Below are positions 28,281-36,043 of a DNA stretch of 64,000 bases, piece by piece. Location: contig JALHOT010000012.1 of the NCBI GenBank assembly GCA_022842845.1, forward strand, positions 5,299 through 69,298, in the 5' to 3' direction. Made by a program: the position numbers and the translations under genes. The DNA is from Cyclobacteriaceae bacterium (GTDB lineage Bacteria > Bacteroidota > Bacteroidia > Cytophagales > Cyclobacteriaceae). The first letter of the stretch is position 1. Each line of letters starts with the position of its first letter. Under the pieces are notes generated by a model. That model had not been told where the DNA came from. It ran no database searches and was given only the letters and a program-made list of their open reading frames with translations.

Positions 28281-28315
28281 TTAAAAGTAAAAAGTCCCGG
28301 CCGTAGCCGGGACTT
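28281..28315 (-). terminator. Rho-independent terminator of the tRNA-like RNA
   Basis: On the minus strand, a perfect 10-bp stem AAGTCCCGGC / GCCGGGACTT with a 4-nt loop is followed by TTTACTTTTAA. It starts only a few bases after the 3' end of the tRNA-like fold, which indicates that the RNA is made as its own transcript. Confidence 0.9.
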
Positions 28316-28318
28316 GTG

Positions 28319-28472
28319 CTGAAGGGGGAGGACTCGAACCTCCAAGAGGCAGTTAGGCCGCGATAAAATCCCATCCTGACGGTTACCGCCAGGATGGGTG
28401 AACCGGGCTTTGTCCTGTTCAACCCCACCCCCGAGACCGGAGGGCTTGTCTGCCAAATTCCAACACCCTTCA
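28319..28472 (-). ncRNA. tRNA-like RNA with abnormal anticodon loop and about 84-nt insertion before the T arm
   Basis: Read 5'-3' on the minus strand. A 7-bp acceptor stem pairs TGAAGGG (28472-28466) with CCCTTCA (28326-28320). It continues with T8, a class II/Leu-like D arm (TTG and CAA stems around GAATTTGGCAGA, with A14 and G18-G19). A 5-bp arm CCCTC / GGGGG encloses the loop CGGTCTC, where position 33 is G and 37 is U instead of the universal U33 and purine 37. About 84 nt follow, including a 13-bp hairpin (28370-28398, loop TAA). Then comes a canonical T arm GGAGG-TTCGAGT-CCTCC (28343-28327). No CCA is encoded. It has a promoter candidate upstream and a terminator immediately downstream. 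It is not a normal decoding tRNA. Alternatives are a tRNA-Leu-derived pseudogene, a Y-RNA-like (YrlA-type) tRNA mimic, or a new class. Confidence 0.7.
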
Positions 28473-28493
28473 ATGTCGAATTGTTAAGCAAAA

Positions 28494-28524
28494 CAAGCTT
28501 ATACTGATCTTTCATTCAATACAA
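28494..28524 (-). promoter_or_regulatory. Promoter candidate of the tRNA-like RNA
   Basis: On the minus strand TTG (28524-28522), a 20-bp spacer and TAAGCTTG (28501-28494) fit TTG-N17-23-TAnnTTTG with one mismatch. The predicted transcript starts about 15 nt before the acceptor stem. Confidence 0.5.
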
Positions 28525-28595
28525 CAGTTATATTTATGATATATTTTTATTATTATTAGATAAAATTGAACAAATCATAAAATAAGCGATCATTT

Positions 28596-29063
28596 ATGGC
28601 CGAAATTTATAAAGTCGATAAAACAGATCTTAAAATTCTTGAAATATTGATGCAGGATGCTAAAAAGCCCTTTACTGAGGTGGCTAAAAAGGCCCATGTA
28701 TCGGGCGGCACTGTGCATGTGCGGATGAATAAACTAGAAGAGGCAGGCATTGTAGAAAAGACAACATTAAAGCTTAATTATGCCAAGCTGGGATATGATA
28801 TAACGGCATTTATTGGTATCTATCTGGAAAAGAGTGCTTTATATGATCAGGTGCTGACCAAATTGAAAGGAATCCCTGAGATTACCAGTATTCACTACAC
28901 TACGGGCAATTACTCTATGTTCGTGCGTATTCATTGCAGGGATACCAATCACCTAAAGGAGGTTTTGCATGATAAAATGCAGCAAGTAGAGGGTATAGAA
29001 CGCACAGAGACCATGATATCATTGGAGGAAAGCCTGGACAGGAATCTCGATCTAAATACCTAA
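28596..29063 (+). CDS. Lrp/AsnC-family transcriptional regulator
   Basis: 155 residues. The N-terminal winged helix-turn-helix (about 6-60: TDLKILEILMQDAKKPFTEV, ARKAHVSGGTVHVRMNKLE-like arrangement) binds DNA. The C-terminal RAM domain (about 70-150: ITAFIGIYLEKSALYDQVL, GIPEITSIHYTTGNYSMFV) is the ligand-binding and oligomerisation part. Such regulators sense amino acids. It lies 122 bp upstream of sufB on the same strand, but sufB has its own -7 box, so it need not be part of the suf operon. Its regulon cannot be read from the sequence. Confidence 0.95.
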   Translation: MAEIYKVDKTDLKILEILMQDAKKPFTEVAKKAHVSGGTVHVRMNKLEEAGIVEKTTLKLNYAKLGYDITAFIGIYLEKSALYDQVLTKLKGIPEITSIHYTTGNYSMFVRIHCRDTNHLKEVLHDKMQQVEGIERTETMISLEESLDRNLDLNT

Positions 29064-29150
29064 GGGAGCCTAAGGGCTTGTTGTAAGTTTTTAGCGATTT
29101 TTTGTTTAAAGTTTGAGTACTAAAAGAACTTATAGTACCCCCTTTTGTTA

Positions 29151-29158
29151 TACTTTTG
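29151..29158 (+). promoter_or_regulatory. -7 element of the suf operon promoter, with an upstream inverted repeat
   Basis: TACTTTTG matches TAnnTTTG exactly, 27 bp before the sufB start. No TTG sits at the right distance. Just upstream, GTACTA (29117-29122) and TAGTAC (29133-29138) form an inverted repeat with a 10-bp spacer, covering the region where the -33 element would be, which could be an activator or repressor site. Confidence 0.5.
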
Positions 29159-29185
29159 TAAATTAAAATAAGTCTAAATAGAGGC

Positions 29186-30631
29186 ATGGCTAAAGACAAC
29201 CAAGTACTGGAAGAAATCACCTCAAAAGAGTACGAACACGGCTGGACCGTTGATTTAGAGACAGATTCGGCCCCCAAAGGCCTTAGTGAAGACATTGTAC
29301 GTTTCATTTCGGCAAAGAAGAGCGAGCCGGCCTGGATGTTGGAATGGCGCCTGAATGCCTTCAGGCAGTGGCAAAAAATGACCGAACCAAAATGGCCAAA
29401 TGTTACCTACCCAGAGATTAACTATCAGGATATCATCTATTACTCGGCACCTAAACAGGCTGCCAAGCCTAAAAGCCTGGATGAAATTGATCCTGAACTT
29501 TTAAAAACTTTTGAAAAGCTAGGCATATCCCTCACCGAACAAAAAAGACTGACGGGCGTGGCCGTTGATGCCGTGATCGACAGTGTTTCGGTAGCCACCA
29601 CTTTCAAAGCTACGCTGGCTGAGATGGGCATCATTTTCTGTTCATTCAGCGAAGCAGTGCGTGAGCATCCGGAATTGATTAAAAAATATTTGGGATCTGT
29701 AGTGCCTGTGAACGATAATTACTTCGCAGCACTCAACTCTGCCGTATTCTCTGATGGTTCCTTTTGCTACATACCCAAAGGTGTAAGATGCCCAATGGAA
29801 TTGTCAACATACTTCCGTATCAATGCTGCCAACACAGGTCAGTTTGAAAGAACCCTGATTGTAGCAGACGAAGGTTCATACGTAAGTTATCTGGAAGGTT
29901 GTACAGCCCCTCAGCGTGACGAAAACCAATTACACGCTGCCGTAGTAGAAATTTATGCGATGAAAGATTCGCATGTTAAATATTCAACCGTTCAAAACTG
30001 GTATCCTGGCGATAAGCAAGGCAAGGGTGGCATCTATAACTTTGTAACGAAACGCGCTTTGTGTGCTGGTGATCATTCTAAAGTGTCATGGACCCAGGTA
30101 GAAACGGGCTCTGCCATTACCTGGAAGTATCCATCTTGCATACTGAAGGGCGATCATTCTTCAGGTGAGTTCTATTCTGTTGCTGTTACCAACAACATGC
30201 AGCAGGCCGATACTGGCACTAAGATGATTCACATCGGTAAAAACACCAAGTCAAGAATTGTATCGAAAGGAATTTCTGCTGGCAAATCGCAAAATTCTTA
30301 CCGCGGTCAAGTTCATATTATGAAACGTGCAGAGAATGCACGCAATTTCTCTCAATGCGATTCGCTATTGATGGGCGATCAATGTGGTGCCCATACCTTC
30401 CCTTATATTGACGTAGAAAATAGCACTGCAAGAATAGAACACGAAGCCACCACTTCAAAAATTGGCGAAGATCAGATTTTTTACTGCCAGCAACGCGGGA
30501 TTGATGAAGAATCTGCAGTTGCACTAATTGTAAATGGCTACGCTAAAGAAGTACTCAACCAATTACCCATGGAGTTTGCGGTGGAAGCACAAAAATTATT
30601 GGCCTTAACGCTTGAAGGAAGCGTAGGTTAA
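29186..30631 (+). CDS. sufB: Fe-S cluster assembly scaffold SufB
   Basis: 481 residues, usual length. SufB is the scaffold of the SufBC2D complex on which clusters are built in the cytoplasm. The family core is present: [59 protein letters not shown] (the cysteine accepting sulfur), [20 protein letters not shown], and the C-terminal [21 protein letters not shown]-like ligand region near the SufD interface. It opens the operon sufB-C-D-S-E, with short gaps (32 bp to sufC). Confidence 0.98.
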   Translation: MAKDNQVLEEITSKEYEHGWTVDLETDSAPKGLSEDIVRFISAKKSEPAWMLEWRLNAFRQWQKMTEPKWPNVTYPEINYQDIIYYSAPKQAAKPKSLDEIDPELLKTFEKLGISLTEQKRLTGVAVDAVIDSVSVATTFKATLAEMGIIFCSFSEAVREHPELIKKYLGSVVPVNDNYFAALNSAVFSDGSFCYIPKGVRCPMELSTYFRINAANTGQFERTLIVADEGSYVSYLEGCTAPQRDENQLHAAVVEIYAMKDSHVKYSTVQNWYPGDKQGKGGIYNFVTKRALCAGDHSKVSWTQVETGSAITWKYPSCILKGDHSSGEFYSVAVTNNMQQADTGTKMIHIGKNTKSRIVSKGISAGKSQNSYRGQVHIMKRAENARNFSQCDSLLMGDQCGAHTFPYIDVENSTARIEHEATTSKIGEDQIFYCQQRGIDEESAVALIVNGYAKEVLNQLPMEFAVEAQKLLALTLEGSVG

Positions 30632-30663
30632 ACAAGTCATTAAAATTACAAACAGACAAGTAC

Positions 30664-31419
30664 ATGTTATCAATAAAGAATCTTCAGGCACGAATAGAAG
30701 AAAAAGAAATTTTAAAAGGCATTAACCTTGAAATCAAACCAGGCGAAGTGCATGCCATAATGGGACCTAATGGTTCTGGCAAGAGTACACTGGCTTCTGT
30801 ATTGGCCGGACGAGAAGAATATGAAGTAACCGGAGGTGAAGTAAACTTTCTTGGAAAAAACTTATTGGAAATGGCACCCGAAGAACGCGCCAGAGAAGGC
30901 GTGTTCTTAGCATTTCAATATCCTATAGAAATACCAGGGGTAAGCACAGTCAACTTTATGAAGACTGCGTTAAATCAGATTCGTGTAGCCAGAGGTCAGC
31001 AGGCATTGGATGCGGTTTCTTTTCTTCAGTTGATGAAAGAAAAAATGAAACTGGTTGAAATTGATCAGTCATTATTGAACCGTGCCTTGAACGAAGGTTT
31101 CTCTGGTGGTGAAAAGAAGAGAAATGAAATCTTCCAAATGGCCATGTTGGAACCAAAGCTTTCCATATTAGACGAAACAGATTCTGGTCTTGATATTGAC
31201 GCCCTAAAAATTGTAGCCAATGGTGTTAACAAACTGAAGTCAAAAAATAACGCCACCATTGTAGTAACACATTATCAGCGACTGCTCGATTACATCGTTC
31301 CTGATTTTGTTCATGTACTGTACAAAGGAAGAATTGTAAAATCAGGGGGTAAAGAGCTTGCGCTTGAACTTGAAGCAAAAGGTTACGATTGGATTAAAGA
31401 AGAAGTTGAACTTGCTTAA
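30664..31419 (+). CDS. sufC: Fe-S assembly ATPase SufC
   Basis: 251 residues. This is an ABC-type ATPase that drives conformational change in SufBD, soluble rather than membrane-bound. Walker A is GPNGSGKST (residues about 35-43), the signature FSGGEKKRNEI, Walker B LSILDETDSGLDIDAL, with the Asp-Glu-Thr variant normal for SufC, and the switch histidine in VVTHYQRLL. It starts 32 bp after sufB and ends 9 bp before sufD. Confidence 0.98.
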   Translation: MLSIKNLQARIEEKEILKGINLEIKPGEVHAIMGPNGSGKSTLASVLAGREEYEVTGGEVNFLGKNLLEMAPEERAREGVFLAFQYPIEIPGVSTVNFMKTALNQIRVARGQQALDAVSFLQLMKEKMKLVEIDQSLLNRALNEGFSGGEKKRNEIFQMAMLEPKLSILDETDSGLDIDALKIVANGVNKLKSKNNATIVVTHYQRLLDYIVPDFVHVLYKGRIVKSGGKELALELEAKGYDWIKEEVELA

Positions 31420-31428
31420 GCGTTTACG

Positions 31429-32712
31429 ATGGATTTAGCTTTAAAAAATAATTTACTTGAAAACATTGCTATATCTAGTGATGCTACAGGTAATATTCGT
31501 CATCAGGCACTGGACACGCTTCGCTCACTTGGTTTACCTACTTCTAAAACTGAAGAATACAAGCACACGGCCATCAGCCGTTTGTTAGAAAAGAATTTTC
31601 AACATCTCGGAGTAAGTACAGAGAAAAGTAATATCACTGTTGATACATTCCGTATTCAGGATTTGGATGCACATGTATTGGTTTTTATCAATGGTGTGTT
31701 TGATCAGGCACAGTCTGTATTCTCTACCGAAGAACTCAACATTCAACCATTAGCGGTCGCCCTTGCTGAACGTAAAGAACTGATTGAAAACTACTTTAGT
31801 AAACTGGCCGACACCAAAGCCGATGCTTTTGTGGCGCTCAACACTACCACCTGGAACAATGGTTTACTGATTGAAGTAAAAAATAATGTACAGGTAACAA
31901 AACCGATACTGATTCACCAGATCAATGATGCCAGCAAAAGCAAAGTAATTACGGCTTCACGCAATCTCATCCTGGTGGGCAAAAGCAGTGAGGTCAGCAT
32001 TATTGAAAAATATGATTCCATGGGTGAAGCTAATTTTTCTACTACCGTTAACGAAGTTTTCGTAGCAGAAAATGCAGGGCTAACTTATACACTCATCCAG
32101 AATGATAGTGGTCAGCGTTATCAGTTTAACCACACCAGCATTCAACAAGAGAGTAACAGTCGTGTTAACTGCTTTACACTTTCCTTAAATGGTAAAGCAA
32201 TTCGCAATAATTTACAGCTTTCGCTGGATGGTGAAGGCATCGATTCGCACATGTATGGCCTGTACTTGCTTACAGGCGATACTTTGGCCGATAACCACAC
32301 GGTTGCAGACCATCGCAAGCCAAACTCCATCAGCAATGAGTTATATAAAGGTGTAATGGATGGTAACTCGAAAGGCATATTTAATGGTAAGATTTACGTT
32401 CGCCCACAGGCGCAAAAAACGAATGCCTTCCAGTCGAACAGAAATATTTTGCTATCCGATAAAGCTACTGTTAATACAAAACCTCAGTTAGAGATTTGGG
32501 CGGATGACGTGAAGTGCTCACATGGTTGTACTTCCGGACAATTAGATGAGGAAGCCCTTTTCTATATGCAGTCAAGAGGGATAGCTAAAGATTCTGCGCG
32601 CGCTTTTTTGCTCTATGCCTATGCGGGTGAAGTGATCGAAAAAATCAGCAATGAAACGCTTCGCAACTATATTGATGCTTTAGTTAGCGAACGCTTACAT
32701 AAAAACTTTTAA
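31429..32712 (+). CDS. sufD: Fe-S assembly protein SufD
   Basis: 427 residues. It is a paralogue of SufB that forms the SufBC2D scaffold. The family core lies in the C-terminal half: NLQLSLDGEGIDSHMYGLYL, the motif VMDGNSKGIFNGKIYVRP, AQKTNAFQSNRNILLSDKA and the conserved DDVKCSHGCTSGQLDEEALF, which includes the histidine and cysteine of the cluster interface. The N-terminal helical part (SLGLPTSKTEEYKHTAISRL) is typical. It overlaps nothing, and sufS starts 1 bp after its stop. Confidence 0.97.
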   Translation: MDLALKNNLLENIAISSDATGNIRHQALDTLRSLGLPTSKTEEYKHTAISRLLEKNFQHLGVSTEKSNITVDTFRIQDLDAHVLVFINGVFDQAQSVFSTEELNIQPLAVALAERKELIENYFSKLADTKADAFVALNTTTWNNGLLIEVKNNVQVTKPILIHQINDASKSKVITASRNLILVGKSSEVSIIEKYDSMGEANFSTTVNEVFVAENAGLTYTLIQNDSGQRYQFNHTSIQQESNSRVNCFTLSLNGKAIRNNLQLSLDGEGIDSHMYGLYLLTGDTLADNHTVADHRKPNSISNELYKGVMDGNSKGIFNGKIYVRPQAQKTNAFQSNRNILLSDKATVNTKPQLEIWADDVKCSHGCTSGQLDEEALFYMQSRGIAKDSARAFLLYAYAGEVIEKISNETLRNYIDALVSERLHKNF

Positions 32713-32713
32713 C

Positions 32714-33955
32714 ATGATTGGCAGCAGGTTGCTTACGGAGTTGGATATTGCGCGGTTGAGGGAGCAGTTTCCTGTATTAAATCAACAAGTAAACGGACGT
32801 GATCTCGTTTACCTCGACAATGCAGCCACCAGCCAAAAGCCACGAGCAGTCATTAATGCTTTAGTTGATTATTACACAGGTTACAATGCGAATATCCACC
32901 GCGGTATTCACACCTTAGCAGAAAAAGCAACAAAAGCATACGAGCAAACCCGGGAAACGGCCAAGCACTTTATTAACGCTGCCACCACTGAAGAAATTAT
33001 TTTCACCAGAGGTGTCACTGAAAGTATTAATCTTGTAGCCTCCTCTTACGCAAAAGTTTTCTTAAGCAAAGGTGATGAAATCATTATCTCAGGGTTAGAA
33101 CATCACTCCAATATTGTTCCATGGCAACTGGCTTGCGAAGCAAACGGTGCTTCTATTAAAGTCATTCCGGTAAAGGATAATGGAACGCTCGATTTGGATG
33201 CTTACAAAGCATTACTTTCCTCCAAGACAAAGCTTGTGACTGTTAACCATGCTTCTAACAGTCTGGGTACGATCAATCCCGTTAAAGAAATTATAGACCT
33301 GGCACATGAGGTCGGTGCAGTGGTACTGATTGACGGTGCCCAGGCAGGTGCACATTTGCCTATAGATGTACAGGCCCTTGATTGCGATTTCTATTGTCTT
33401 TCAGCCCATAAAATGTACGGACCAACAGGTACGGGCATTTTATACGGTAAGAAATCCTTACTGGAAAAAATGCCACCCTATCATGGTGGCGGTGAAATGA
33501 TCAAGGAAGTAAGTTTTGAAAAAACGACTTACAACGATCTCCCTTATAAGTTTGAAGCTGGGACTCCTAACATCGCTGACGTAGTCGCCTTTCATTATGC
33601 CATGACTTTCATTTTAGAAACAGGCCGTGAAGTAATGGCCGCTCATGAGCATGACTTACTTGTGTATGCCACAGAACGCATTAGCCAATTGCCAGGAGTG
33701 AAAATATATGGTACCGGAGCCGAGAAGGTAAGCGTTGTTTCTTTTGCCGTTGATGGCATACATCCTTTTGATATTGGTCAGATGCTGGACGCCAGAGGTA
33801 TTGCTGTGCGCACAGGACATCATTGCACACAACCGCTGATGGATCGCTTTAAAATAGAAGGAACTGTAAGGGCTTCATTCGCCATTTATAATACAAGAAA
33901 AGAAGTGGATCAGCTGGTCGAAGGGCTAGAACGTGTTATCAATTTCATGAAATGA
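32714..33955 (+). CDS. sufS: Cysteine desulfurase SufS
   Basis: 413 residues. This PLP enzyme takes sulfur from cysteine and passes it to SufE. PLP-lysine is K233 in CLSAHKMYGPTGTGIL, the persulfide cysteine is Cys371 in TGHHCTQPLMDRF, and the cofactor-binding segment EIIISGLEHHSNIVPWQ is present. The short active-site loop (type II desulfurase) fits the need for SufE, which is the next gene and overlaps by 4 bp (ATGA). Confidence 0.98.
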   Translation: MIGSRLLTELDIARLREQFPVLNQQVNGRDLVYLDNAATSQKPRAVINALVDYYTGYNANIHRGIHTLAEKATKAYEQTRETAKHFINAATTEEIIFTRGVTESINLVASSYAKVFLSKGDEIIISGLEHHSNIVPWQLACEANGASIKVIPVKDNGTLDLDAYKALLSSKTKLVTVNHASNSLGTINPVKEIIDLAHEVGAVVLIDGAQAGAHLPIDVQALDCDFYCLSAHKMYGPTGTGILYGKKSLLEKMPPYHGGGEMIKEVSFEKTTYNDLPYKFEAGTPNIADVVAFHYAMTFILETGREVMAAHEHDLLVYATERISQLPGVKIYGTGAEKVSVVSFAVDGIHPFDIGQMLDARGIAVRTGHHCTQPLMDRFKIEGTVRASFAIYNTRKEVDQLVEGLERVINFMK

Positions 33956-34386
33956 GTATCAACGAAGTTCAAGACGAAATTATAAGCGAGTTCTCTCTGT
34001 TGGATGGAGACATGGAAATGACTGTCTTTTACATTATGGAATTAGGGCAGAAATTAAGTGAAATGCCAGAAGCTGAGAAGACAGAAGATAACATTGTAAA
34101 AGGTTGCCAATCGAAAGTGTGGCTAGCTGCAGATTTGCGTGATGACAAACTATACTTTCAGGCAGATAGCAATACAGCCATTACCAAAGGATTAGTCAGT
34201 CTTTTAGTAAGAATATTTAACGGTCAGCCTGCGGATACTATTTTACATGCTGACCTTTACTTTATGCATAAAATAGGCATGGAACGATTTATTGGCACAC
34301 AACGTTCTAATGGCTTTGCGTCTATGGTAAAGCAAATGAAGCTTTATGCCCTTGCCTTTAAAACTAAAATGGAAGCAGGAAAATGA
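33952..34386 (+). CDS. sufE: Sulfur acceptor protein SufE
   Basis: 144 residues. It accepts the persulfide from SufS and passes it to SufB. The active cysteine is Cys52 in NIVKGCQSKVWLAA, with FNGQPADTIL and MERFIGTQRSNGFASMVKQM as in other SufE proteins. It overlaps sufS by 4 bp upstream and the sufT-like gene by 4 bp downstream, so translation is coupled across three genes. Confidence 0.97.
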   Translation: MSINEVQDEIISEFSLLDGDMEMTVFYIMELGQKLSEMPEAEKTEDNIVKGCQSKVWLAADLRDDKLYFQADSNTAITKGLVSLLVRIFNGQPADTILHADLYFMHKIGMERFIGTQRSNGFASMVKQMKLYALAFKTKMEAGK

Positions 34387-34733
34387 GCGAACAAAGCAAT
34401 GCTAGTCAAACATTAGAGAGTGCGACAGTCCCTAACTTACGCGACCAGGTATTGGCGGCCATTAAAACTGTTTACGATCCTGAAATACCTGTTGACATTT
34501 ACGAGCTTGGTTTGATTTATGAAATCAATGTTTACCCAATCAATAATGTCCACGTGTTAATGACCTTAACTTCCCCTTCTTGTCCTTCTGCTGAGCAAAT
34601 TCCCGGTGAGGTAGAACAAAAAATAAAGGAGATAGAAGGCATCAATGACGTGAAGGTTGAAATCACTTTTGATCCGCCTTATTCACAAGAGATGATGAGT
34701 GAGGCTGCTCGTTTGGAATTAGGGTTTATGTAG
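34383..34733 (+). CDS. sufT: SufT-like DUF59/MIP18 Fe-S assembly factor
   Basis: 116 residues forming one MIP18/DUF59 domain: LAAIKTVYDPEIPVDIYELG, LIYEINVYPINNVHVLMTLT, SPSCPSAEQIPGEVEQKI and a final VEITFDPPYSQEMMSEAARL. The cysteine in TSPSCPSAEQ is the conserved one. Proteins of this family (SufT, PaaD-like) help mature certain Fe-S proteins. It overlaps sufE by 4 bp. Symbol by domain and position, so it could equally be called a MIP18-family protein. Confidence 0.85.
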   Translation: MSEQSNASQTLESATVPNLRDQVLAAIKTVYDPEIPVDIYELGLIYEINVYPINNVHVLMTLTSPSCPSAEQIPGEVEQKIKEIEGINDVKVEITFDPPYSQEMMSEAARLELGFM

Positions 34734-34814
34734 GAAATTCAAAATTGGTTGAATTATAAGATCTTAAGTTTCGCTTAATGTAGTTATAGTTATAGAATTA
34801 AATCTGAAATTAAT

Positions 34815-35231
34815 ATGTATCCTGAACAATTAGTAGCCCCCATGCGCACTGACTTAACAGTGGCCGGCTTCAAAGAATTAAAGACCTCAGAAGAAGTAGA
34901 TAAAGAACTGAAAGATCAAAAAGGCACTACCCTTTTAGTGATAAACTCAGTATGTGGTTGTGCTGCTGGTGCTGCGCGCCCGGGTATTAAATGGGCCTTA
35001 CAAAACTCTCCAAAAAAACCAGGTCAGTTAACAACTGTATTTGCCGGTGTCGATAAAGAAGCGGTAGCAAAAGCACGGGAGTATACTTTACCCTACCCTC
35101 CTTCTTCACCAGCGATTGCCTTATTTAAGGATGGAGAGTTAGTACATTTTGTTGAGAGACATCATATTGAAGGCCGTAACGCCCAAATGATTGGCCAACA
35201 CCTGGTAGAAGTATTTGACGAGTACTGCTAA
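34815..35231 (+). CDS. brxB: Bacilliredoxin, BrxA/BrxB family (YphP/YqiW-like)
   Basis: 138 residues. The CGC redox motif in INSVCGCAAGAARPGIKWAL marks the family, as do the start MYPEQLVAPMRTDL and the tail VHFVERHHIEGRNAQMIGQH. Family members remove bacillithiol or similar mixed disulfides from proteins, or act as thiol isomerases. It stands 81 bp downstream of the sufT-like gene, on the same strand, and is followed by a terminator, so it is probably the last gene of the suf transcript. The N-terminal AT-rich gap could hold its own promoter. Confidence 0.9.
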   Translation: MYPEQLVAPMRTDLTVAGFKELKTSEEVDKELKDQKGTTLLVINSVCGCAAGAARPGIKWALQNSPKKPGQLTTVFAGVDKEAVAKAREYTLPYPPSSPAIALFKDGELVHFVERHHIEGRNAQMIGQHLVEVFDEYC

Positions 35232-35249
35232 TTACTTATCAACTCAAAA

Positions 35250-35287
35250 AAAAACGCCCTGTTGATGTTAGTCGACAGGGCGTTTTT
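35250..35287. terminator. Bidirectional terminator after the suf/brx cluster
   Basis: A 16-bp stem (35250-35265 with 35272-35287; core ACGCCCTGTT / GACAGGGCGT with one G-U pair) has loop TGTTAG, with A/T runs on both sides. It serves brxB and the convergent kdsB. Confidence 0.92.
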
Positions 35288-35293
35288 CTTTTA

Positions 35294-36043
35294 CTACTCT
35301 TTGTTCTTTTTAAGATAATCCAAGGCTCGTTGTAAATCTTCAGGTGTATCGATGCCAATGGTCTCCGATTTAGTCTCTGCTGTTTGTATTATATAGCCAT
35401 TATCTAACCACCTCAATTGTTCAAGCGACTCAACAAGCTCAAGAGGTGATGGAGGTAATTTAGTTAGTTGCTCCAAAATATCTGCCCGATATCCATACAA
35501 ACCAATATGCTTAAAATACTTATGCTTACTGAGCCAATCCTTCTCTGCTATATTGCGTGCATGCGGAATAGGTGAACGGCTGAAATAGAGGGCCTGACCT
35601 TGCTGACTCACCACTGCCTTTACTATATTCGGATTAAAGAGGCTTTCCTCATCTTTCAACTCTTTTACCAGAGTGGCAATAAAAGTATCTCCATCCAAAA
35701 GGGCTGCCAATAAATCAATTTGTTCTGGCCGTATGAAGGGCTCGTCACCCTGAATATTAATCACATACTGAAAATCTTCACCTACTTGTTGCAAGGCCTC
35801 AAAACAACGATCTGTACCACTAGGATGGTCTTGACTCGTTAGTACAACATTACCCCCAAAACCCTGCACATGTTCCATAATCCGAATATCATCTGTGGCT
35901 ACCACCACATGATCTATTAAGGTGGCTTTTCTGACCTGGGCATAAACACGCTCAATCATGCTTTTACCACCAATGTCAACCAATGGCTTCCCTGGAAAGC
36001 GTGTCGATGCGTAACGTGCTGGTATAACCCCTAATACTTTCAT
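35294..36043 (-). CDS. kdsB: 3-deoxy-manno-octulosonate cytidylyltransferase
   Basis: 249 residues. It makes CMP-KDO from CTP and KDO for lipopolysaccharide inner core, in the cytoplasm. N-terminal nucleotide-binding PARYASTRFPGKPL, then VVATDDIRIMEHV, TSQDHPSGTDRCFEAL, the motif INIQGDEPFIRPEQIDLLA and HIGLYGYRADILEQL are diagnostic. Its start overlaps the upstream gene's stop by 4 bp, so it is translationally coupled to nfeD. Gram-negative outer membrane confirmed. Confidence 0.97.
   Translation of the reverse strand: MKVLGVIPARYASTRFPGKPLVDIGGKSMIERVYAQVRKATLIDHVVVATDDIRIMEHVQGFGGNVVLTSQDHPSGTDRCFEALQQVGEDFQYVINIQGDEPFIRPEQIDLLAALLDGDTFIATLVKELKDEESLFNPNIVKAVVSQQGQALYFSRSPIPHARNIAEKDWLSKHKYFKHIGLYGYRADILEQLTKLPPSPLELVESLEQLRWLDNGYIIQTAETKSETIGIDTPEDLQRALDYLKKNKE

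Noticed and set aside
28319-28472. Reading the tRNA-like RNA as an ordinary tRNA-Leu or tRNA-Asp (anticodon GUC)
   Set aside because: G33 and U37 break the anticodon-loop rules, and the spacing to the T arm is far beyond class II tRNAs. A group I intron is unlikely because the insertion is only about 84 nt.
28223-28515. Short minus-strand open frames across the tRNA-like RNA region
   Set aside because: They overlap strong RNA stems and a terminator, have no protein-like composition and no homology that I can see. The RNA reading explains the sequence better.
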